In this document: positions 57,398-64,000 of the stretch, piece by piece
Position numbering within the stretch: position 1 is the stretch's first letter
How the letters are laid out: each line of letters starts with the position of its first letter
NCBI GenBank assembly: GCA_000787465.1
Contig: JSYX01000100.1
Coordinates: forward strand, 1-64,000
Source: Thermomucor indicae-seudaticae
Lineage: Eukaryota; Mucoromycota; Mucoromycetes; Mucorales; Lichtheimiaceae
Direction of reading: 5' to 3'
Length of the DNA: 64,000 nucleotides
Notes under the pieces: model-generated
Database searches by the model: none
What the model was told of the DNA's origin: nothing
The model's input: only the letters and a program-made list of their open reading frames with translations
Made by a program: the position numbers and the translations under genes

Positions 57398-58153
57398 CTA
57401 AAGTGCAACTGGAGACTCGCTGCGGCGGTGAGCAGCCAGCTCGCGTCTGCCAGCAGCAAGCAAACTACAATCATCGGGCAAATGATCATTCAACGTCTTG
57501 CATAAGGAGCAGTAAGCGTTGAATTCTTCGATAGCCGGCAACGGCATGTCTTCCGCAACCTTGAGCCATCCTGCATCACTGTCATTGACGAGCGGTCCCG
57601 CCAAGATCACCGTAGCGTTCCCTTCGTACACGCCTGTTGTCCGGTCTCGTTGTAGAACAATGTCTTCAATGGTCGCGTAACGCGAGTTTGTCAGCCTCAA
57701 AACGGCCTCCACCCCTGCACGGATCCGAGCTTCGGCCTCCTGCGGCGACTCGAGAGGAAGGTTGAGAAGCCCCGATGCTTTGAAGTTACGCGAGCTCGGC
57801 AGCGTCGGGATCGCGAGCACAGGCTCGCCCGATAGAATCAGGCCTCGTTCAATGGCTTCCTTGCGGCTTGTTGCATCCTTAAGCTTGGCCTCAATCACGA
57901 TCCATCCTTCCGGGATCGCTGGCGCCTGCACTTGCTTGACAGCCTCCACTTTATTTTGACCGAAGTGGTCCACCAGGGCAGTAAACGCCTCTTGCTTGGA
58001 CGAAACAAGGTCTCGAAAATTAAAAATAACCGTCTTCTGCTCACTATTGGTCCTACGCCAATCCTCCAGGCCAGACGCGCGTCTCACACCCGGCAAAAGT
58101 ATATTTTTATCCATTAACGCTTTAGGGCACATATTCGCGCTATTTTGTAGCAA
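57398..58153 (-). CDS. Tandem family Y, copy 2, zinc-knuckle-like C terminus
   Basis: 251 aa, single exon, start at 58153 or at an internal Met (58132). Homologous to copy 1, as described there, with the knuckle CSLCKTLNDHLPDDC near residue 228. After the knuckle it has an Arg-rich tail, AAGRRELAAHRRSES, as expected for a nucleic-acid-binding protein. The two copies lie 84 bp apart in the same orientation, which indicates tandem duplication. Composition and codon use look like ordinary coding DNA of this window. Function unknown; nucleic-acid binding is an inference from the knuckle and the basic tail. Confidence 0.72.
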   Translation of the reverse strand: MLQNSANMCPKALMDKNILLPGVRRASGLEDWRRTNSEQKTVIFNFRDLVSSKQEAFTALVDHFGQNKVEAVKQVQAPAIPEGWIVIEAKLKDATSRKEAIERGLILSGEPVLAIPTLPSSRNFKASGLLNLPLESPQEAEARIRAGVEAVLRLTNSRYATIEDIVLQRDRTTGVYEGNATVILAGPLVNDSDAGWLKVAEDMPLPAIEEFNAYCSLCKTLNDHLPDDCSLLAAGRRELAAHRRSESPVAL

Positions 58154-58248
58154 AAGAAGAGGAATATTATTGTTACAACTCGAAACAAGTCAAGGCGTTT
58201 TAGTGATGAGAAACACATCCATGTCTCTGTTTGACAAGTCCAGCATGA

Positions 58249-58623
58249 TCATTTTGTTTTAGCTACGGATTTTGTCATGGACCTCTTTATCGCTTTAAGT
58301 ACAGACGCGTTGATAGCTTTCAAGTCGTCGTCTCCTCTTGCCTTGCAGTCCCTGTACAGGCATTTTGGGTCAAAGCAGGAAGGCGGCACACCGTACGCCA
58401 TCGTGCCGTCAGGAAGAATAACCCCACATGTCCACGCCGACTGATGCTGAGCATAGTCTAACTGGACCTCGAAGACGTTCGCACGGTGCTCTTGATAAGC
58501 TTTATGCTTGACGGTGCCGATATTTTCTCGTTTAAATCGTCCGTGGAAAATCGCTTCGGCTTCGCGAAGGCTTATAGCGGCCGGCAGACTGAAATAGAGC
58601 GGCTTCCTTATACCAAGCGACAT
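58249..58623 (-). CDS. Tandem family Y, divergent copy lacking the knuckle
   Basis: 124 aa, single exon. The N-terminal region, LYFSLPAAISLREAEAIFHG, RFKRENIGTV and then FEVQLDYAQHQSAW and GVILPDGTMAYGVPP, follows the same order of elements as the N-terminal domain of family Y copies 1 and 2 (beta strand, helix, strand, strand, short strand ending in Pro). Similarity is weak at residue level, so membership is an inference. It is cut short relative to the other copies and has a Cys-containing FDPKCLYRDCKARG instead of the knuckle, then a basic end, KAIKRSMTKSVAKTK. It lies 95 bp upstream of copy 2 in the same orientation. Confidence 0.55.
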   Translation of the reverse strand: MSLGIRKPLYFSLPAAISLREAEAIFHGRFKRENIGTVKHKAYQEHRANVFEVQLDYAQHQSAWTCGVILPDGTMAYGVPPSCFDPKCLYRDCKARGDDDLKAINASVLKAIKRSMTKSVAKTK

Positions 58624-58780
58624 CTTTGGAAGCTAGAGAGAAGAAACGAGATAGCACCTACATATCCGCCCTACAAAACGAACCATGGATCTTGATACAT
58701 TAGCAGCGGAGTTCGCGTCGTATTTCATGCAACCCGTGTTACAGATCCGTGTTCTTCCCTTCTTTCGCGTTCCATAAACA

Positions 58781-59877
58781 ATGTCTTCGGGTGCCATCAA
58801 AAAACTGCCATTCCAAGTATTTCCTTTTAAACCTCGGTCTCCCAACGTTATCAACGGCGCTGCCATTATCGTAAGCTACTCGATAAACGAGCGAGCGCGC
58901 AAGTGTCATTGCGCTGACATTGATGCGTAGGTGCTTCAAGAATGGTGGGGTGTCAATGATCAAATCCAACTACACGCACAACGTATTGCCGACAACACGG
59001 GCGCTTACACGGTGATACCGGACTTGTATAAAGGCAAACTTGGCTTAACAGCCGAGGTATTAAGAAACCATTCCCTTTACCGATAAAGGCAACGCTTATT
59101 ATTATTACACCGCAGGAAGCACACCATCTCATGAGCAATCTCGATTGGAAGACCGCTGTCGGGGAACTGGAAGAGTTAACGACCCAGTTACGTCAAGCAA
59201 ACTATCCGTAAGGCTGCATGTCCCTGGGGCGCCGAAAGGAAAAAGAAGGACTCACAACATTCTACATAGCAATATTGGTTCCATTGGATTCTGCATGGGC
59301 GGTGGCCTTTCGCTCGCTTTGGCCAGTCGCCTGGCAACAACGCCCCATCCACTCAAAGCAGCCGTAACTTGCTACGGAACTCCACCAGGCGATATCTTTG
59401 ATGTGCGTGCCATCACGACACGAACTGCAGTCCAGGGTCATTTTGGTGGCAAGGTTGGTTGATCAGTCACTATAATAGCAACGAGTACCTTGGCTCAAAA
59501 CGCAATACTATAGGATAAAATGAAAGGCTTCAGTGACCCAGAAGCTGGTAAGTATCTTTGATAGATCGCGTTTGCACTGGACGACGAACTAATTAGAAAA
59601 AAAAGCGGATGCGCTCGAGTTCAATTTGCGCACCAACAAAGTAGCTCCCTCAGAAATCTTTCGTTATCCAGAACAGGGACATGCGTTCTTGAACGACGAT
59701 GACTGGAGCATCCAGAAACGCAAAGAACTCGGCTTTGTGGACCAAAACATTGACCCGAAAGAGGCTGAGAAGGGTGTTCGCGAACTTGCTTGGTCTCGTA
59801 TCTATTCTTTCTTTATCAAGCACCTTGGTGGGGGTAGGAGTGCGGGAGAAAAGCACACAACAAGACACGCTTTCTAA
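58781..59877 (+). CDS. Dienelactone hydrolase-family protein
   Basis: Six exons, 58781-58870, 58931-59056, 59116-59207, 59270-59453, 59514-59547 and 59597-59877, 268 aa. Alpha/beta-hydrolase of the dienelactone hydrolase family: AIIVLQEWWGVNDQ (the strand and acidic residue of the family), PDLYKGKLGL, IGFCMGGGLSLAL with the catalytic Cys at the nucleophile elbow (G-x-C-x-G-G), HFGGKDKMKG near the catalytic Asp, and PEQGHAFLNDDDW with the catalytic His. Bacterial members open dienelactones in aromatic catabolism; fungal members have varied, mostly unknown substrates. An upstream ATG at 58685 is out of phase with this model. The Cys nucleophile is intact. Confidence 0.88.
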
Positions 59878-59934
59878 AACAGAGAGAATATATCGAATAA
59901 AAAAAAAGAGGAAGAGGGGTATATATTCGTTTCA

Positions 59935-61976
59935 TCATGCGTCTTGACTCTCTGTTTTTATACGTTTATCTTGCATATAACTCTCATCATCAGGCCTAGA
60001 TCTCCTTGAGCTTAGACGTGGCGTCTGCACAACATAGTCCTCTGGATGCCGTTCTATCCGCTTCCAGAGCCACCGGATCAACAGTGGAATATTGTATCCT
60101 GTCTGTATAACCCGCGACATCTTGTCCTCGTCAAATACTTCCGGATGCCACATTAGCTGATGCATGGGATCATGTCCATCGGCAGCAGGAAGATTCAGTT
60201 TCACGACCGGTCGCGCAGGTACATCTTTAGGAATCTCGATAGAAAGGGAAAGAAGCAATAGTCGGTTGGAGTGAGCCGTTGGTGGCAAAGTAATTGTGAG
60301 ATGCAGAGCACGTGGCGCGTCTATGCTAGCCACGCGTATATGCAGCCTTTTATCCGATTGTGATTCTAGACGGCAAGTCTTAGCATAATCAGCTCATAAA
60401 CAGTGAGCAGAAGAAAAGTACCTTGTAGTATCTCATCAAGTGAAAGAACCTGTTTTTTGTCGTTCGTGCGTCGCGTTGCTTTTTCATTGAAAATGCTTTT
60501 AAACAATGTGTTGAACATTTGTTGTTGTCGAAGATGCTAAAACAGTAGATATAAGAAATAGAATAAATAGCCAGTAACAGTATGCTTACCTTCAATATAG
60601 CATATAGCTCACATGGGTGGGTGAACGGTACCCGAGAAATCACTTTACCACCGGTCTTTGAAGTTCCCATCCACTTGTAGGCTTGTTCAGGCGTGTCATC
60701 ATATGTCTATCCTTCCAATAAGTCTACCGCACATAAACAAGTTTCACCGTTACATACTACAGCCCAGGTCTCGTCAGGGTCCAGTCTTCTCCGTTCACCG
60801 TCGTCAGAGGATGGAATCTTTGACATACTTTCAGAAACTGCAATGATACATGAGATAGAAGCCGCATTACTCACTAGTAACTCTTCAAGAGACCGGGTTG
60901 ATGTTGAGGATACGTTCTCCACGGTCATGTTTGCTAGGTCTTATACATACAAGGAAACATCAGTATAGTTTCCGTTGACGATTCCATTCCATTTACTTAC
61001 CTACGCCAGCAAGACCAGTAGCAATCATAAGTTTTCGTACAGTGGCGTCCGAAGCTGCTACGGGTGGATCCAGTTTAGCGACGAAGCGTATAGGTACACG
61101 ATCGAGGTTAGGATATGTTGATTGGACTTTGATAAAGCGCAAAGGCTGCATGAATTTTGGGCGCGCTGTTTCCCTGACGACTGACAGATGATCTCTGCTT
61201 CTACATTAGCGTCTGCTTTATCAAATATCTTGCAAGTCCCTTACCCGTTTTCACCTTCCTTGATACTGTCTTCGGTCTCTTCAAAGCTCAAGAGATAATT
61301 AGTCCTTGACGGCGGTAAGAAATGTTGAGGTTGTTGTGAATTTTCAAACGATATCAATAGCCGGTCAGCTTTCAGTAACGAAGGGTGATTTTCATCTAGC
61401 AAGCAGTCAGGAACAAGAAAACTGACAATGAAGATGACCTCTCACCTTTTTCAATGCAATCTTTAACGGCCTCCCAATTATTTCCGAGCACCAGTTCTTT
61501 CTTGATCCAGTAGGCGACCGATAACCCAGGATAATCAAAATGCTGACATGGGACGCCATGTCCTTCCATTAATACACTTGCAATGTTTCCCGATAATAAA
61601 ACCCTAGAAAGCCTTTGCGTTGAATGCTGGCCCTACAAGTTACTGTAACCCGATGATACTAACATTTCCTGCTGATAGATCGACTTTTGATCCTCAAGCA
61701 AGCCTTTCATGAAAAGGAAGAAGTTGGCAGGCTTGTGGGCAACGCTGAGATGATCTAGCAGCGCAAGTGCTCCCAGGTTTCGTTCCAAGCATTTAAAGTC
61801 GCGTGATCGAAGGTTTTGCGCCAACAGACGATCCACCTTGAAAAGTCACGTCAGCCGACAAACAGACTGTCAACGGAACCGTCCCTCTCCCTTCTTACCC
61901 TTGCATCCTGTTCAGTGCGTAATTCGTCAGGAACATATGTCACGTTGCATCGTAATATCTCGCCTCGATCGTCCAT
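59935..61976 (-). CDS. MED1: Mediator subunit Med1
   Basis: Multi-exon gene read from 61976. Secure exons at the 5' end are 61976-61899, 61836-61664, and one starting near 61607. The N-terminal part reads RVDRLLAQNLRSRDFKCLER and GALALLDHLS, then MVLLSGNIASVLMEGHG and DYPGLSVAYWIKKELVLG, the order of motifs in Med1 domains. Later exons, less firmly bounded, encode RLLISFENSQQPQHFLPPSR, RVPIRFVAKLDPPVAAS, a VPFTHPCELYAIL segment followed by LRQQQMFNTLFKS, close to the PFTHP...LLRQQ..(F/Y)N motif of Med1, and HQLMWHPEVFDEDKMSRVIQ near the C terminus (stop at 59935). Med1 links the Mediator middle module to transcription factors. Identity is from motif order, not from a search. Confidence 0.65.
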
Positions 61977-62022
61977 ATCGATCTATATAAAGCGCCACTC
62001 TCTAATAAAATTTCACATCCGA

Positions 62023-62098
62023 ATGCGACCCAATCGACGCTTTTTCAGTCTTACATCCACCACGATGGCTTTGCCGCCGAGTGTGATCGTCGTAACAG
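62023..62098 (+). pseudogene. Orphan first exon, mitochondrial-type presequence plus VIVVTG
   Basis: Starting 46 bp from the divergent MED1 start codon, an ATG opens MRPNRRFFSLTST, an Arg-rich, acid-free presequence-like segment, followed by TMALPPSVIVVTG and a possible GT donor (GTATGC). VIVVTG is how Rossmann or P-loop proteins begin; tRNA dimethylallyltransferases (Mod5) start that way after a short lead. No continuation with a P loop, GxGKS or GGxG could be found before the minus-strand coiled-coil gene begins, nor up to the end of the window. Either the rest was lost or this is chance. Confidence 0.3.
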
Positions 62099-62203
62099 GT
62101 ATGCCAGCTTCGTTCTTTTGTGACGCGTCCACGAAGGCCATAAGTCTAATAACTATCCATGTCAAACTCTAAGTCCCAAACCGACGCACATTTCTTTCGA
62201 GTT

Positions 62204-62719
62204 TTACCCCATCGATTCCGCTAGCTTTTCCAGTTTCTGAGTCAGGACTTTGGCAATAGACGATTCGCGTTCATTGAGTGCTTGCTCAAGCCGATCTTTG
62301 GCACTCTTTAGTGTCTCAGTGACGCGAATCACGGTCGTCTCGAGCATGGCTTGTTCTTTGAGGTGCGTGAAATGCTTACGGAAGGCGGGATCGGCCCCGG
62401 CGCCCATTTTCATGACGTCCCCCAACACTTCCGTCTCAAACTGAGAGCAGATGGACCGAATCGCATTCACATGGTTGGCGAATTCTTGTCTTGCCTCATT
62501 CAAATTGACTGGACCTAATGCGTGCAATTCTACATTTGGCAGAAAAACAATAAGGAACATAAGAACATCGCAGGACGGAGAAAGACTGATCGCACCGTTG
62601 CCTGTGTTTGCCTTGTCCTTTTTCAGGACAGGCCATTGTTTTTCCAAATTGCGAAATAGGTTCTGAATGGCGTGAACAGACGAACTAATCGATATTTTAT
62701 TGTCATTGGCTTGTTGCAT
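62204..62719 (-). CDS. Coiled-coil protein of unknown function
   Basis: Frame of 171 aa from the ATG at 62719 to the stop at 62204, or about 149 aa if a 66-nt in-frame intron is removed (donor GTGCGA, acceptor ATGTAG); the removed part would be the hydrophobic LSPSCDVLMFLIVFLPN stretch, which otherwise looks out of place, so removal is likely. The rest is helical with heptads, ending in KDRLEQALNERESSIAKVLT. Size and helix content would suit a small Mediator or kinetochore subunit, but I cannot identify a signature for any of them. Confidence 0.6.
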   Translation of the reverse strand: MQQANDNKISISSSVHAIQNLFRNLEKQWPVLKKDKANTGNGAISLSPSCDVLMFLIVFLPNVELHALGPVNLNEARQEFANHVNAIRSICSQFETEVLGDVMKMGAGADPAFRKHFTHLKEQAMLETTVIRVTETLKSAKDRLEQALNERESSIAKVLTQKLEKLAESMG

Positions 62720-64000
62720 GTCACAAAAAAGAGTGTACGCGTTCCGAGAAACGAAGCATTGGCTTATGGAATTCAGAAGCGGGGATGCAAAAAAAGCACG
62801 ATTGCCATTGTTTGCCGTAAATCAGTGCTGCAGCTGTTAAGATATTATGCGACTTAATTTTAGTCTTTTCACAGGTAGTTCGTACCGTAATGAACACGAA
62901 GAACGTAAGACTATTGTGTCTAATTTATGAGCACAAAGGGTGGGGTTGCTTATTCGTTCTATCCTATCGTATTCGAGACTATATCGCAGGTGCTGCTGGT
63001 CGCCCGTATATTCAAGCCTATCTGTGAGCCTCAAATGGTTGCATTTCTTCCTGACATATAGTATGCCCTTCGATTTGCAATAGGCGGAGAGCAAGGATCA
63101 ATGTCTGTTGTTTGGTGTCTCCTCAATTCATAGGTTACCGCAGTAGGGAATCAATCCCATTCTCCTGAATGACACCTTTTAGTGCAACAAAAGGGCTTTG
63201 AGATAAAATGGCTGTATAGCAGACTTCAGTGCCGTTGAGGCAACCCCGTCCGCGAATTGTTTAGCTTGGCGTACACTGGCGCAACCGTATAAGCAGTGGC
63301 GTACGATTTTGTACAACAAATGAAGCTCTGGCAAGCGCCCCCTACCCTTCCGCTGAAGCCTATCGTAAAGCGGAACCCCTATCAAGTCGTCGTCTGTTGT
63401 TTGGTCCAGGTATAAACGAATATGGAGATCTGTTTAATAAATGTGTTAATAAGGATGGGATGCTCCCTCCTGCTCATAGAATTAATAACGTGCAGTACAA
63501 CTGGCAGTGTAAACGGTTCTGGACCCCGACCGTTTATCAATTAACAAGCCGACCCTTACTCGTGGTCGCTTATTGAAGGTCTTTATCACGACATACTCAA
63601 CGTTCATATCAAGCAGCGCGCAAACGAAAGGGTGTTACCAGGAAAAAGGATTGGCTGGGTTTCGGTTTCCATGAGTAAGAAAGGGCTGGGCCGTAAATGT
63701 GCCTCCGCTGGAACGGGTGCACATTCACCAATCAATTTAGATCTTTTCTCGACAGGCCATTATCAGGCCGATTTGCCCAATAACCATCTCAGCGTTCTCC
63801 TGAGAACAGCAGGTAAAGCGTGAATTCAAGACTACGACTGGTTACTACCGGATATCCCCGCGGATTACGTACGAGCAAGTTTCTTATTTACCCACCCTTT
63901 TACCAGTACTCTTGGTTTGGTCAGTTATCGATATGTTCCGTGGACCATCCGGTTCGAAAAGTGCGCCGGCTTATATATCCATTTGCCCTATGCTGCACAC
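62720..64000. other. Right end, no gene seen
   Basis: About 1.3 kb without a supportable gene. Frames are short. A plus-strand frame at 63632-63823 is open and could belong to a gene or relic continuing past the window; nothing in it is diagnostic. Confidence 0.5.

Overview
The window looks like nuclear DNA of an early-diverging filamentous fungus, most likely Mucoromycota. The reasons are compact intron-rich genes with introns mostly of 40-70 nt (GT-AG, a few GC-AG), a fungal gene set (mitofusin Fzo1, Mdm33, Cdc12-type septin, fungal-type urea transporter, cyanase, HIR subunit Hpc2/ubinuclein, Sct1/Gpt2-type acyltransferase), and several lineage-restricted proteins that I cannot assign. No operon logic applies. 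Genes lie on both strands and many neighbours are convergent with very short 3' gaps. Exon boundaries were worked out by hand from reading frame, splice signals and family motifs, so they are models. I saw no tRNA, rRNA or CRISPR.

Layout. 1-12 kb: glutaredoxin, a three-finger Crz1-like C2H2 factor, a SAM methyltransferase, two small unassigned proteins, ubinuclein/Hpc2 (10 exons, minus strand) and an omega-like glutathione S-transferase. 12.9-17.7 kb: FZO1 and MDM33, two mitochondrial-shape genes arranged tail to tail, then ribosomal protein eS27. 18-27.2 kb: a cysteine-rich protein with a duplicated module, an acylpyruvase-type FAH hydrolase convergent with a septin, the PKA regulatory subunit, a Tyr/Met/Pro-rich protein, and a glycerol-3-phosphate acyltransferase. 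27.5-33.3 kb: Sec61 gamma, a UBA-zinc finger-UBX protein whose stop codon lies 3 bp from that of cyanase, and a short Sti1/Hop that lacks TPR1. 34-39.6 kb: an NDK-like domain fused to an approximately 700-residue low-complexity tail, then a DUR3 urea permease. 39.6-45.6 kb: gene-poor DNA around a seven-exon RNase T2. 45.6-52.6 kb: a DUF1295 reductase-like membrane protein, an 18-exon kinesin with 6-nt and 4-nt exons in the motor domain, and exosome subunit Csl4.

52.7-58.6 kb is the least explained part: five consecutive minus-strand genes from two unrelated tandem families. One has two copies, one of them broken by a single in-frame TAA. The other has three copies; two carry a zinc-knuckle-like end and one lacks it. 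58.8-62.7 kb holds a dienelactone hydrolase, Mediator subunit Med1, an orphan first exon and a coiled-coil protein.

Themes: mitochondrial dynamics (Fzo1, Mdm33), nitrogen salvage (Dur3 urea import, cyanase, RNase T2), chaperone and ubiquitin handling (Sti1, UBX protein) and transcription or chromatin (Hpc2, Med1). Apart from FZO1-MDM33 I see no evidence that these are functional clusters.
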